Of a stretch of 64,000 nucleotides of DNA, positions 33,461 through 43,207 are shown in pieces. The notes under the pieces were generated by a model. That model saw nothing but the letters and a program-made list of their open reading frames with translations. It made no database searches and had not been told where the DNA came from. Each line of letters begins with the position of its first letter. Position 1 is the stretch's first letter. The DNA comes from Limnohabitans sp. Rim11. Its GTDB lineage: Bacteria; Pseudomonadota; Gammaproteobacteria; Burkholderiales; Burkholderiaceae_C. Made by a program: the position numbers and the translations under genes. The stretch is from NCBI RefSeq assembly GCF_001269365.1, contig NZ_CXOM01000001.1:682090-746089 (forward strand). Direction: 5' to 3'.

Positions 33461-34741
33461 ATGGCCCTTTTGAAATCTCTTTCAGAACCCCGAATTTGGG
33501 TTTTGCTTTTTGTTTTTTTGTGTCAACTGGTCTTTGCATCCCCAGAGTTGATGCTGATTTGTATGGCTAGTGCAGGTACCTGGTTGTTTCTCCGTCGGCG
33601 TAAACAACCGAATTTCACAGCTTTGCCTGTTGCTGCAGGACATGCAATGTGGCTAGTGCCCTTGTTTTTTGTGTCTGTGTTTTTTTTCAAATTGCTGTCG
33701 GCTACTTGGGCGCTTGTACCGAAAGAGGCCATCGATAGTGCATTCAACAGCTTTCATTTCTTGTTATGGCCCGCTCTGGTCGTGTACATCAGAAATGCCA
33801 ACTTGTCCGTTCGGCGAGCAGAACCCTGGATAGCGGGCAGCATGCTCGTCTTGATGCTTTGGTACCTCGGGGCTCGTTTTTTCTTCCCTATGTCGATTGA
33901 TGCACAGTGCTTCAAGGCAGGCGCACACAATTGTGGTTTGCTGGGTCAAACCATGGCCTTCATGTTGTTATGGTTGTTCATTGCAGTGACGCGTCCAGAT
34001 TCAAGAGGTGTTAACAGAATGCTGTTGGTGGGTGGCTTGCTGGCAGGGTGGATCGCCTTTCTTGGCACTATTCGCAGAACCGAAATGTTGGGCTTGTTGT
34101 TGGGTATGGCGGTTGTTTTGGTGTGGCGTTTCAATGAGCGTATTTCAATAAAAAGGGTGGTCGTCACGCTGGGACTTTGTTTCGCCGTTCTGGTCATGGC
34201 CTGGCCTGTCATGGCATCCCGATTTTCAATCGTCACCCAAGAGGTCAGTATGTACTTCCAAGGTGAAGCTGCTCGTGGCCAGGCCCTTCACACATCAGTG
34301 GGGGCACGTCTGGAAATGTACAGAGTTGCTCTGGAGGCCATCGAAGAGCGTCCACTGTTGGGTTGGGGGGCAGGACTTAAACCTCGAGATGTTCCTCAGT
34401 ACGCAACCGACCCTCAAAATCCCTACGCTTTCAGTAATTTTCATCAGCAATACTTGCAGGTCATTCTGGAGGTCGGTCTCATTGGTGGCCTTTTGGCGTT
34501 CATCATGGTGGGCTACATCTGCAGACAGATGATTGTTGTGCCATGGCGGCAAGGCCATCGTGAGTTAGTGGCTATCGTGGCAGCTTTGTTTTTTACATAT
34601 GCTTGGAAAGCGTTGGCCAATGGTGCCTTGCTCTACAGCGTGACCAACAGTGTTTTTGTATTTTTCAGCGCGTGGGTCTGGGCCGAATTGATGTGCGCAA
34701 ACAACAATGCGCGCCTGGATCAATTGCCAGTGCATTCATGA
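33461..34741 (+). CDS. O-antigen ligase family protein
   Basis: A 426-residue inner-membrane protein with about ten to twelve hydrophobic segments and the Wzy_C/WaaL periplasmic loop region (GWGAGLKPRDVP then FSNFHQQYLQVILEVGLIGG). The conserved His in NFHQQY is typical. It would join O-antigen to lipid A core or polymerise a surface sugar. The stop codon overlaps the next gene by 4 bp. Confidence 0.85.
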   Translation: MALLKSLSEPRIWVLLFVFLCQLVFASPELMLICMASAGTWLFLRRRKQPNFTALPVAAGHAMWLVPLFFVSVFFFKLLSATWALVPKEAIDSAFNSFHFLLWPALVVYIRNANLSVRRAEPWIAGSMLVLMLWYLGARFFFPMSIDAQCFKAGAHNCGLLGQTMAFMLLWLFIAVTRPDSRGVNRMLLVGGLLAGWIAFLGTIRRTEMLGLLLGMAVVLVWRFNERISIKRVVVTLGLCFAVLVMAWPVMASRFSIVTQEVSMYFQGEAARGQALHTSVGARLEMYRVALEAIEERPLLGWGAGLKPRDVPQYATDPQNPYAFSNFHQQYLQVILEVGLIGGLLAFIMVGYICRQMIVVPWRQGHRELVAIVAALFFTYAWKALANGALLYSVTNSVFVFFSAWVWAELMCANNNARLDQLPVHS

Positions 34742-36819
34742 CACGTATATTTTCAAATCGTTCTCGCCACTTCGATATGGGAGATCTACCCACTGAATTG
34801 CTAGCGCGCGATGCCCACGCCGAAGAAATCAAGGTTGAATCACCTAAGGATCAATATCCTGCAGGTCCAAATTCGCTAAACGATGCCTTGTCAATTTATC
34901 AAACGCTTTTTGAACAGTACTTGGATGGCGAGAAAGCCAACGCATGTGCGCCGCTGCCTGAAAATTTAAGCGTTCGCACTAAAAACCTCAAAGCTTCTGC
35001 CTATTTTTTAGATGCGACGCTGGCTGGCGTATGCGCTATCAAACCGACTGATTTTGTCAGGGGAGATTTGAAGCACACCCATGCTTTCATTTTTCTGGTT
35101 GAGTTCAGTCGCGAACCCAAGTCTGAAGAACCTGGCGCCAAATGGCTGCATGGCAGCAACAAAGCCCGAACAGATGCACGCGCCACCGAAGTAGCCGTTG
35201 TCTTAGCTGGCTATGTTCGTGCATTGGGGTACAGCGCGCGCGGTCATGTTGCAGGCAACACACTTCTAAACTTGGAAGCCTTAGCGCAACGCGCAGGCAT
35301 CGTGAGAGCAGAAAACGGTTTTCTCAAAATGCCTTTTCTAAAAAACGGCTTTGCGCTGGCGGCCATCAGCACCGATTTGCCATTGGAAATTGATCTGCCA
35401 ATCGCCTCAGACGCTTCCTTAGATTGGCCTGATTCGGATGCCTACATGGGAAGGCATGGAACGCGACCAGGCTGGGAGGAATCTGAAGCCCTACTGCGCC
35501 CTTTACATTTGGGTCGCTATCCCATGGAAACATTGAAGCGTGTGCCTGAGCCTACAACGCTGATTATTCGCGAAGAGATCATTCGCAACAGCAAGCGTGC
35601 CGATTTATTCACTCGAGCAATTTCTGGTGATTTAGGTGAAAAAGCCAAGGTGCAGCGCATGCGCTTTGCGACCAAGCATCCGCTGGCATCTGCCATGACG
35701 CCATTGATACGCAACATGGTGCCCCTGCAGGGAAGCTACGAGCGCCTTGTGCCCGTCAATCAAAACGAAGATTTTTCAGATGCTCAAAGAAATGCAGATT
35801 CAATCAAGGCACTGGCCCATTTTTTAGGTGCTGATTTGGTTGGCATTTGCGAAGCAGAGCCTTGGATGTTTTATTCACATGAAGCGCAACAAGGCAAGCC
35901 CATTGAGCCAAGCCACAAACACTGCATTGTTATTTTGCTGGACCAAGGATTTGAAACCATGGAAGGCGCCTCCGGCGACGATTGGATTTCGGGTGCGCAG
36001 TCTATGCGGGGGTACATGCGAGGCGCCTTTATAGCGGGTGTGATGGGTGCTCATTTACGTCGCCTAGGTTTTTCCTCCCGTTCACACACCAACGCAGAAT
36101 CGGATATTTTGCATATTCCCGCAACATTATTGGCTGGCTTAGGCGAGCTTTCGCGCATTGGCGAATTGGTTTTAAATCCATTCATTGGACCGCGATCAAA
36201 GAGCGTGTTACTGACGACTGACTTGCCGTTGGCTTTCGATCAACCTATCGATTTTGGCTTGCAATCTGTGTGCAACATGTGCCTAAAGTGCGCACGTGAG
36301 TGTCCATGTAATGCGATTCCGTTCGGACCCAAGGTCATGTTCAATGGCTATGAAATTTGGAAGCCTGATGTTGAAAAATGCGGCAAATATCGCTTAACCA
36401 ATATGAAGGGCTCAGCCTGCGGACGATGTATGAAAACATGTCCTTACAACAGAGAAGATCTTGTTGAATCGACTCGTCTGCTTGAGTTGTCAATCCAAGT
36501 CCCTAGTGCAAGAAGAGCGCTCATTGATTACGATGATCAAATTGGCGCTGGCATGCGCAATTCTTTTAAAAGATGGTGGTTTGATCTGGAGATTCTTAAC
36601 GGCGTTTGCGTGACTCCCAGTGGCGTTAACGAGCGTGATTTGAATTTGGATCGAACCCATAAACTGGCTCAAAACCAAAAGTTAGCTTTTTATCCGCCGC
36701 ATTTGCAGCCGGCTGCGCACATCACTACCGCAACCACCGTACCGCTTGATCGTCAAGCTGGACTTGAAGCTTATGCCAATGCGGAAAAACCACATCAAGC
36801 CAAAAAGAGAAAAAATTAA
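34738..36819 (+). CDS. reductive-dehalogenase-like Fe-S protein, internally duplicated
   Basis: A 693-residue soluble protein starting MTRIFSNRSRHFDMGDL. Two related halves (about 85-225 and 355-505) match each other: AYFLDATLAGVCAIKP and AHFLGADLVGICEAEP, then GYVRALGYSARGH and MGAHLRRLGFSSRSH. These resemble the cobalamin-binding part of RdhA/QueG proteins. Two 4Fe-4S sites follow: C512, C515, C518, C522 and C548/C561, C564, C568. There is no Tat signal, so it should be cytoplasmic. The reductase partner is unknown, and the true reaction is not proven. It overlaps the O-antigen ligase stop by 4 bp. Confidence 0.65.
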   Translation: MTRIFSNRSRHFDMGDLPTELLARDAHAEEIKVESPKDQYPAGPNSLNDALSIYQTLFEQYLDGEKANACAPLPENLSVRTKNLKASAYFLDATLAGVCAIKPTDFVRGDLKHTHAFIFLVEFSREPKSEEPGAKWLHGSNKARTDARATEVAVVLAGYVRALGYSARGHVAGNTLLNLEALAQRAGIVRAENGFLKMPFLKNGFALAAISTDLPLEIDLPIASDASLDWPDSDAYMGRHGTRPGWEESEALLRPLHLGRYPMETLKRVPEPTTLIIREEIIRNSKRADLFTRAISGDLGEKAKVQRMRFATKHPLASAMTPLIRNMVPLQGSYERLVPVNQNEDFSDAQRNADSIKALAHFLGADLVGICEAEPWMFYSHEAQQGKPIEPSHKHCIVILLDQGFETMEGASGDDWISGAQSMRGYMRGAFIAGVMGAHLRRLGFSSRSHTNAESDILHIPATLLAGLGELSRIGELVLNPFIGPRSKSVLLTTDLPLAFDQPIDFGLQSVCNMCLKCARECPCNAIPFGPKVMFNGYEIWKPDVEKCGKYRLTNMKGSACGRCMKTCPYNREDLVESTRLLELSIQVPSARRALIDYDDQIGAGMRNSFKRWWFDLEILNGVCVTPSGVNERDLNLDRTHKLAQNQKLAFYPPHLQPAAHITTATTVPLDRQAGLEAYANAEKPHQAKKRKN

Positions 36820-36851
36820 AAAAGCCACTGATTTTGAAGTCAGTGGCTTTT
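36816..36851. terminator. bidirectional terminator, copy 1
   Basis: Arms AAAAGCCACTGA and TCAGTGGCTTTT face each other around an 8-base loop, with A and T runs outside, so it can stop transcription in both directions between the Fe-S protein and the converging dioxygenase genes. A near copy is at 52275. Confidence 0.85.
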
Positions 36852-36868
36852 CGTTGAATTGCGAAGCC

Positions 36869-37495
36869 TCAAACCCAAGCTTGAAGCACGTAATCGTAGG
36901 CGGCTTGGCCGTTGGTCATGTCAACGCGTTGTAATTTGATTTTTAAATCCGGGCCTTGTTTGACCAGAGTGTGACGGTAGCTGCCACCAAAATGACGGAT
37001 GTTGTCTCGACGCATTTCCATCATTTGAAACCGAGAGTAAACCTCGATGCTTGTATCGCTGGCCGCCTCAATCACGATGTTGCCAACGATGTGGTTCGTG
37101 CCCCACTGGGCAGCTTGTGACCACGCGTTGGGATGAAGCAATCGGCTCATTCGAACTTCCATCAGCAAACGGTCCTCCGCAAAAATGGAAGCTTCACGAC
37201 GCCAATCTGTTTGAGTGGGGGTGGATGGCATCCAATAAACGCCATCATCACTGAACAGTTTGCCCCACTCACCCCAGGCTTTGTTGTCGAGCAAAGCGGC
37301 TTGGTGAAACAACAATTCGTCAACTTGTCGCTGTAAAGCAGGATCGACTTTGATGGCTTTGGGAATATAGCCTTGGCTGGGCACTCGGCCTCGCCCCATA
37401 TGATCGGGCTCTATGGAGTCAGCGCCAGACATCGATTGGATGCCTTCAATCACAACGCCTGTGCCAAGTGCTTCTTTGACTTCGTTAGTTTTCAT
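36869..37495 (-). CDS. ring-hydroxylating dioxygenase beta subunit
   Basis: A 208-residue small subunit of the NTF2/SnoaL-like fold that holds the alpha trimer together: QRQVDELLFHQAALLDNKAW, EDRLLMEVRMSRLL and a C-terminal HTLVKQGPDLKIKLQRVDM. The start at 37495 follows the family; the frame is open upstream into alpha's tail. It follows the alpha subunit by 16 bp. It has no catalytic metal itself. Confidence 0.88.
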   Translation of the reverse strand: MKTNEVKEALGTGVVIEGIQSMSGADSIEPDHMGRGRVPSQGYIPKAIKVDPALQRQVDELLFHQAALLDNKAWGEWGKLFSDDGVYWMPSTPTQTDWRREASIFAEDRLLMEVRMSRLLHPNAWSQAAQWGTNHIVGNIVIEAASDTSIEVYSRFQMMEMRRDNIRHFGGSYRHTLVKQGPDLKIKLQRVDMTNGQAAYDYVLQAWV

Positions 37496-37511
37496 GAAAG
37501 TTAACTCCTGT

Positions 37512-38834
37512 TCAGGCTTTGGTCGAAGGTTGAATAGCGGCACGGATGTAAGACTCCCAGGCCTTGAACTGATTGCGCATCACGACTTCGCTGGTGCCGT
37601 TGTTGGAATACAAAACGCCATCCTTTTCGGTATCGCCGCCGTAGTTTCTGTGGAAGCTGACCCATTCGCCGCCTTTGGATTCCAGACCCAACTGACCCTT
37701 GGTCCAGTTTTCCAAGTCATCGGCATTGATCATGGTAGCGGGTGAGTTCACCAAGTTGAAATACCAAAGTGATCTCTCGTAGATGGCCTCAGGTACACCT
37801 TTTAAACGGAAGTGCCAAATTTCAGACAAGGTTTTGTTGGGCGCAATGGGGCGCAAGCAACGCACTTGTTGCAGGGGGGACTGAACCGACAAGTAGGGGT
37901 AAATTAGCACGTGATGAATGCTGCGTGCCAAGTACTCTTCGCCTTTTTCTTCGCCGTAAGCTTTCTTGATCAGTGCTTCGTATTCCACTGTGTCAGGGTC
38001 GGTGGGTCGCAAGCCCATATAGGCTTTCAAAATACCGTGACCGTATTTGAAGTTGACTGTTTGAACCGAGTCCCACTGATCAAAGCTAGAGGCAAAAGTG
38101 GACAGGTAGTGGAAGAACAGCGGTGCATCGCCTTTTTCTTTTTTCAGACGTTGCTCCACTTTGCGTGCAGACACACCCGTCGATTGGTGTGTGACCGAAG
38201 GATGCAGAGCATCCAATTGGTTCTCCATGAAGAACTTCCAATTGGAGTGCTGAATGACGCGGTGGCAAACAGGTACGGCTTCAACCTCTCCTACGGGTGA
38301 GCGGTCGCACATGTCGTCAAAGGCAACTTTGGCCTCGCCCAAGAACTCCACCAGGCCAGGGCCTTCCTTGGACAAACTGGCAAATACAAAACCACGGTAA
38401 CTTTCTACACGGGCGGCTGGCACCATGCTGCAGTCTGGGGTGTCGGGTGTCATGCGCGTGCCGTCATAGCCTTTGACCAAGGGAATGGCTTTGATCTTTC
38501 CGTTTAAGTGGAAGCTCCATGCATGGTAGGAACACACAAAACCTTTGCCTGTGTTGCCACTTTGATTGCCACAAAGTTCTACGCCGCGGTGAGGACACCG
38601 GTTGTAGAGGACTTTCACGCTCTTGTCATCGTCACGCACCATGACCATAGGTTGACGACCAATTTGCATGGTGAAGTAGTCGCCCACCTCTTTGACTTGC
38701 GACTCATGGCCGCAATAGACCCAAGCCTTTTCAAAGATGTGTTCCATTTCAAGATCAAACAATTGTTGATCGGTGTAGACGCTCTTGTGAACGCGGTCTG
38801 GTTGAACCAGTTGGTCTAAATCTATCGATGACAT
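37512..38834 (-). CDS. ring-hydroxylating dioxygenase alpha subunit (Rieske)
   Basis: A 440-residue catalytic subunit. Rieske cluster ligands are C80-P-H82 (NRCPHRGVELC) and C101-x2-H104 (FVCSYHAWSF). The mononuclear iron site is the DALHPSVTH region. It would cis-dihydroxylate or demethylate an aromatic acid in the cytoplasm, using a reductase and ferredoxin that are not adjacent here. It is divergent from a LysR regulator. Confidence 0.9.
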   Translation of the reverse strand: MSSIDLDQLVQPDRVHKSVYTDQQLFDLEMEHIFEKAWVYCGHESQVKEVGDYFTMQIGRQPMVMVRDDDKSVKVLYNRCPHRGVELCGNQSGNTGKGFVCSYHAWSFHLNGKIKAIPLVKGYDGTRMTPDTPDCSMVPAARVESYRGFVFASLSKEGPGLVEFLGEAKVAFDDMCDRSPVGEVEAVPVCHRVIQHSNWKFFMENQLDALHPSVTHQSTGVSARKVEQRLKKEKGDAPLFFHYLSTFASSFDQWDSVQTVNFKYGHGILKAYMGLRPTDPDTVEYEALIKKAYGEEKGEEYLARSIHHVLIYPYLSVQSPLQQVRCLRPIAPNKTLSEIWHFRLKGVPEAIYERSLWYFNLVNSPATMINADDLENWTKGQLGLESKGGEWVSFHRNYGGDTEKDGVLYSNNGTSEVVMRNQFKAWESYIRAAIQPSTKA

Positions 38835-38936
38835 GAAAACTCCATTTCAGGGCTTGAGATGAACACGAGCCGCTAACTTAACGCAGGTCAAGCAATAGAT
38901 CTACAACAATTCATGCTTTTTCTATTACCATAGGTT

Positions 38937-39836
38937 ATGGATTACAGAAAAGTTCAACTCTTTCTTGCGGCCGCGCGCTATGGCAATCTCACCGAAGCAG
39001 CCGCCTCGATGGAAATATCGCAGCCGGCACTGTCAAAGAGCATCAAGGCCTTAGAAAAAACGCTAGGGGTTCGTCTGCTTGAACGCGGCCGCTTTGGGGT
39101 GAGCGTCACACCCTTTGGTCAGGCACTCATGGAGCACGGCCGGGTCATTGAGGCCGAAATGCGCAACGCCGTGGGCGAAATTCAGTCGATGAGAGGGGCG
39201 CAAAGAGGGCACGTCATGATTGGCTGCGGACCCACCGAAGCCACTCGGCTTTTGCCCATGGCGCTTAAGATGTTGTCAGAACAAAATCCTGAAGTTCACG
39301 TCACGGTGATGTACGGATTGAATGAAGCCTTGATGCCTTGGGTGAAGCAAGGCGAAGTAGATTTTGCCTTGTCTTCTGTGCCTGCCAGATCAGCCGATCC
39401 CGAAATGGTGCATGACTATTTGTTCACAGAGAGCGCCACTGTGGTGGCTCGCTCAGAACACCCCTTGTCCAAAAACAAAGTGGTCACGCCTAACATGCTG
39501 GTGAAGTTTCCCTGGATCTTGCCAAGGCAGCGCGAATTAGAGCGACTGGCGTTTGACGATTACTTTGCTTCTCACGATCTAGACCCACCCAAAGCCCAAG
39601 TGGAAACCACCTCCACCGTTTTGATGAAAGCCATGGTGATGCAGAGCGATGCCTTGACCTTCATTCCCAAGGAATTAATTTATTGGGAAGAGAAAGCAGG
39701 GCAGCTTAAATCGCTTGAAGCGACCGGCAATCAGTGGGAGCGCCGTGTGGGCATGACGCGACGTCGTAAAGGGACGCTTAGTCCTGCCAGCAAGTTACTA
39801 ATACAAGCCGTCAAAACAGTGGCGCTATCGTTTTAA
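38937..39836 (+). CDS. LysR-family regulator
   Basis: A 299-residue regulator: N-terminal winged helix (MDYRKVQLFLAAARYGNLTE, QPALSKSIKALEKTLGVRLL) and a LysR effector domain (HVMIGCGPTEATRLLP). Divergent from the dioxygenase alpha gene (102-bp gap), which it probably controls. Its end converges on a Liv ATPase gene with 4 bp between. Confidence 0.9.
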   Translation: MDYRKVQLFLAAARYGNLTEAAASMEISQPALSKSIKALEKTLGVRLLERGRFGVSVTPFGQALMEHGRVIEAEMRNAVGEIQSMRGAQRGHVMIGCGPTEATRLLPMALKMLSEQNPEVHVTVMYGLNEALMPWVKQGEVDFALSSVPARSADPEMVHDYLFTESATVVARSEHPLSKNKVVTPNMLVKFPWILPRQRELERLAFDDYFASHDLDPPKAQVETTSTVLMKAMVMQSDALTFIPKELIYWEEKAGQLKSLEATGNQWERRVGMTRRRKGTLSPASKLLIQAVKTVALSF

Positions 39837-39840
39837 ATAC

Positions 39841-40548
39841 TTACACGCCCAAGTAGCGGGTCCACAATTGCCGGTCGTGGCGGAGTGCGTCAGAGTTGCC
39901 TTTCCAAGCCACTTGACCCCGCTCCATGATGAGGTGGTGAGACGCAATGTCGACCAAGCGATTGACGTATTTGTCTACCACGATCAAGGTTTGCCCCTCA
40001 CTGCACAGGAGTTTTAGACACTTCCAAATTTCTTCGCGAATGAGGGGTGCCAAGCCTTCAGTGGCTTCGTCCAAGATGATCAAGCGGGGGTTAGTGACCA
40101 ACGCGCGTCCAATGGCCAGCATTTGTTGCTCGCCCCCTGACAGTTGCGAGCCTAAGTTCTTTTTGCGTTCTGCCAGCCGCGGAAACAATTCATAAACTCG
40201 CGCGGGTGTCCACAATGTTTTGCTGTTGTGGCGATTGCTGACAAAGGCCGTGAGGTGCTCATCAACGGACAGATTTGGAAAAACCTGTCGGCCTTCCGGT
40301 ACCACCGCAATCCCCATGCGCGCAATTTTGTCAGCAGGTACGTGGGTGATGTCTTGACCGTCAAAGATGACCTGACCGCCTTGTACCGACTTGAGTCCTA
40401 GGATGCTTCGGATCAGGGTGGTTTTGCCCATCCCGTTTCGGCCCAGCAACCCCATGGATTCGCCCGCTTTTAGGGTGAAGTCAATGCCAAACAGGACCTG
40501 ACTTTCTTGGTAGGCCGATTGAACATTTTGAACTTGCAGCAAGCTCAT
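39841..40548 (-). CDS. livF: Liv-type ABC ATPase, LivF
   Basis: A 235-residue ATPase: Walker A LLGRNGMGKTTLI (Arg where Pro is commoner), signature LSGGEQQM, Walker B LIILDEATEGLAPL. Last gene of the second Liv system, overlapping livG by 4 bp. Confidence 0.92.
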   Translation of the reverse strand: MSLLQVQNVQSAYQESQVLFGIDFTLKAGESMGLLGRNGMGKTTLIRSILGLKSVQGGQVIFDGQDITHVPADKIARMGIAVVPEGRQVFPNLSVDEHLTAFVSNRHNSKTLWTPARVYELFPRLAERKKNLGSQLSGGEQQMLAIGRALVTNPRLIILDEATEGLAPLIREEIWKCLKLLCSEGQTLIVVDKYVNRLVDIASHHLIMERGQVAWKGNSDALRHDRQLWTRYLGV

Positions 40549-41300
40549 GCGTTCTCCTCGCCTAAGTAAGCCGCAATGACTTGGGGGTGATGACGGATCT
40601 CTTCGGGAGTGCCTGTGGCAATGACGGCACCGCTGACCAACACTGAAATTCTGTCGGCCAATCTGAACACAGCGTCCATGTCGTGCTCGATGAGCAAGAT
40701 GGAAGATTGTTGGCGCAGCTTCAAGATGAGATTCAGGATTCGTTCTGACTCAACGGGGCCAGCACCGGCCATGGGTTCATCTAGCAAAAGCAGTTTGGGT
40801 TGGGTGGCCACGGCCAAGCCCAATTCCAAAATACGTTGCTCGCCATGGGAGAGTTCACTGGCCCGGTCATGAGCACGAGGTGCTAAGCCCAGATCGTTGA
40901 GCAGGCTCATGGCTTTGTCTGTAAGCGCAAGCTCTTGACTGACTGGTTTCCAAAATGAAAAACTGTGGCCCATTTGAGCTTGGACCGACAAGGCCACATT
41001 TTCTAGGACGGTAAACGACTTGAAGAGGCGCGTGATTTGAAAAGACCGCGCCAAACCTAGATGGACACGTTCATGGGTAGACAAAGCAGTGATGTCTTGC
41101 CCCTGAAACAAAATGTGTCCGCTGTCACTGGTCAGCAAACCAGACAACTGGGCAACCAAACTGGTCTTACCAGCGCCATTGGGCCCAATCAAAGCATGAA
41201 TTTCATTTGGGAAAACTTGAAGGCTGACATGGTCGGTGGCCAGCAAGGCGCCAAAGCGCTTGACCAAGTTTTGAATGTCGAGCAAGGGTGGCTGACTCAT
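40545..41300 (-). CDS. livG: Liv-type ABC ATPase, LivG
   Basis: A 251-residue ATPase: Walker A IGPNGAGKTSLV, Q-loop ARSFQITRLF, signature LSHGEQRI, Walker B LLLLDEPMAGAGP and the LivG-type insertion. Overlaps livM and livF by 4 bp each, indicating translational coupling. Confidence 0.92.
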   Translation of the reverse strand: MSQPPLLDIQNLVKRFGALLATDHVSLQVFPNEIHALIGPNGAGKTSLVAQLSGLLTSDSGHILFQGQDITALSTHERVHLGLARSFQITRLFKSFTVLENVALSVQAQMGHSFSFWKPVSQELALTDKAMSLLNDLGLAPRAHDRASELSHGEQRILELGLAVATQPKLLLLDEPMAGAGPVESERILNLILKLRQQSSILLIEHDMDAVFRLADRISVLVSGAVIATGTPEEIRHHPQVIAAYLGEENA

Positions 41301-42256
41301 GCGTGTCCCTTGCTTTCAACTTTGGCTGGTCGGTTGAAAAAGCTTGACAAGCCCTTGGGCGCCAACAGCACCACGGCCAACAAGAACCATCCAATGTAGA
41401 ACTGCCAATACACCGTGTGTTCGGCCACAACGTCTTCCAAAATGAGCAAGACCAGCGCACCCCATAAACCGCCAGACAGCGTACCGACGCCGCCCAGAAT
41501 GACCATGACCATCAAAATGCCCGATTGCGTCCAATGCATGAGGTTGGGGCTGACGTAGTTTTGATGGTTCACCATCAATGCGCCAGCCAAGCCACCCAAG
41601 GTGCCAGCAATGATGAACAGCACCCATTTGTAGGTGTAGGCCGGAAAGCCAATGGCGTCGACACGGGTGTCATCGTCGCGAATGGCCAAAATGACACGGC
41701 CAAAACGCGACTTCATCATGCGTGAAATGATGACCAAAGTAAGTACCAAAACCAAGAGCACCACAAAGTAGAAGGTGACATCATTTTTTAAATCAAGGCC
41801 CATGCCAAAGTTGGAGCGCGATTTGATGTTCAATCCCTCGTCACCGCCATAGGCTTTGATGGAATTGACCAAGTAGTAAATCATTTGCGCAAAGGCCAGC
41901 GTGATCATGATGAAGTACACGCCGCGGGTGCGCAAGGAAATAGCGCCAATGATGGCGGCGGCTATGGCAGAGATGCCCATGGCCACACCAAAGTTGATCC
42001 AGCCGTTGGTCACACCTTCTGTGATCATGATGCCAACAGCATAGGCACCAATGCCCACAAATGCTGCATGCCCAAACGAGACCAAACCACCAAAACCTAA
42101 GATGAGATTCAGGCTGCAGGCTGCGATCCCATAAATCATCATACGGCTCAGCATGCTGATATAAAAATCTTGCCCCCGTGCATGCAATACCAAAGGCAGT
42201 GCTATGGACAGTGCCAGCAGCAGGGTCCAAAGCCAAGGAGGTGTTTCGCGCTTCAT
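41297..42256 (-). CDS. livM: Liv-type ABC permease, LivM
   Basis: A 319-residue permease with about eight to ten hydrophobic segments and family motif GFGGLVSFGHAAFVGIGAYA. Unlike the first Liv system it is not fused to livG. It starts 12 bp after livH ends. Confidence 0.9.
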   Translation of the reverse strand: MKRETPPWLWTLLLALSIALPLVLHARGQDFYISMLSRMMIYGIAACSLNLILGFGGLVSFGHAAFVGIGAYAVGIMITEGVTNGWINFGVAMGISAIAAAIIGAISLRTRGVYFIMITLAFAQMIYYLVNSIKAYGGDEGLNIKSRSNFGMGLDLKNDVTFYFVVLLVLVLTLVIISRMMKSRFGRVILAIRDDDTRVDAIGFPAYTYKWVLFIIAGTLGGLAGALMVNHQNYVSPNLMHWTQSGILMVMVILGGVGTLSGGLWGALVLLILEDVVAEHTVYWQFYIGWFLLAVVLLAPKGLSSFFNRPAKVESKGHA

Positions 42257-42268
42257 GGTGACTTGGCT

Positions 42269-43186
42269 TTAAGAGCGACCGGAAAAAAGCCCTTGAGGGC
42301 GAACAAAAAGTACCGCAGCCATCAAGACATAAACCAAGATGGATGCAACAGCAGGGCCAGCTGCACTGGCAAATTGAGGTGAGAAAATTTCGCGGAACAA
42401 ATGTGGCAAGAGAGTGCGGCCCAGCGTATCGACAAAGCCCACCAAGATGGCACCCACAAAGGCACCCCAAACTGAGCCAATGCCGCCAATCACAATGACC
42501 ACAAAGGCCAGAATGAGGATGTTCTCTCCCATGCCAACTTGAACAGCCAACAGAGGGCCTAACATGGCGCCGGCCACAGCACACAATGCTGCACCGATGC
42601 CAAAAACTCCTGTGAAGAGCACCTTGATGTTGATGCCCATGGCCATGGCCATTTCGCGATTCGATGCGCCTGCACGCACCCAAGCGCCCATGCGTGTTTG
42701 TGTCACCATCAAAAACAACAGCAACGCAATGGCCAATCCCACCGCAATGATCACGAGTCGGTAGCTTGGGTACAGCAAACCAGGCAACAGTTCAACAGGG
42801 CCCGACAGGGCTTGTGGCGCAGACAAGGCCAAGTCTGAGCCCCAGATCATGCGAACCGATTCATTGATGATGAGAATGAGGGCGAATGTGGCCAGCACTT
42901 GAGACAAGTGATCGCGCGCATAAAGTGTTCTAAGCAGGGTGGCTTCCAACACCATACCCACCACTGCGGTGAGCCCCACGGCCAAGACAACGCCCAGCAA
43001 GAACGACTGCGTGAGTTGAACCAACCAAGCGGCCAGAAAGGCGCCCACCATGTAGAGGGCGCCGTGGGCCAAGTTGATCATGTCCATGATGCCGAACACC
43101 AGCGTTAAGCCAGACGCTAGCAAGAACAACATCAAGCCAAACTGCAGGCCATTCAAGGCCTGCTCTAACAACAAAATACTGCTCAT
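42269..43186 (-). CDS. livH: Liv-type ABC permease, LivH
   Basis: A 305-residue permease: LLASGLTLVFGIMDMINLAHG near the start (NxAHG motif), then about eight membrane helices. Follows the binding protein by 21 bp. Confidence 0.9.
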   Translation of the reverse strand: MSSILLLEQALNGLQFGLMLFLLASGLTLVFGIMDMINLAHGALYMVGAFLAAWLVQLTQSFLLGVVLAVGLTAVVGMVLEATLLRTLYARDHLSQVLATFALILIINESVRMIWGSDLALSAPQALSGPVELLPGLLYPSYRLVIIAVGLAIALLLFLMVTQTRMGAWVRAGASNREMAMAMGINIKVLFTGVFGIGAALCAVAGAMLGPLLAVQVGMGENILILAFVVIVIGGIGSVWGAFVGAILVGFVDTLGRTLLPHLFREIFSPQFASAAGPAVASILVYVLMAAVLFVRPQGLFSGRS

Positions 43187-43207
43187 GGGGAGATCTTAAC
43201 CCCCCAA

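Noticed and set aside
34603-34738. Dehalogenase-like protein starting 45 codons earlier
   Set aside because: Those residues are an out-of-frame read of the O-antigen ligase end; the ATG overlapping its stop codon fits better.
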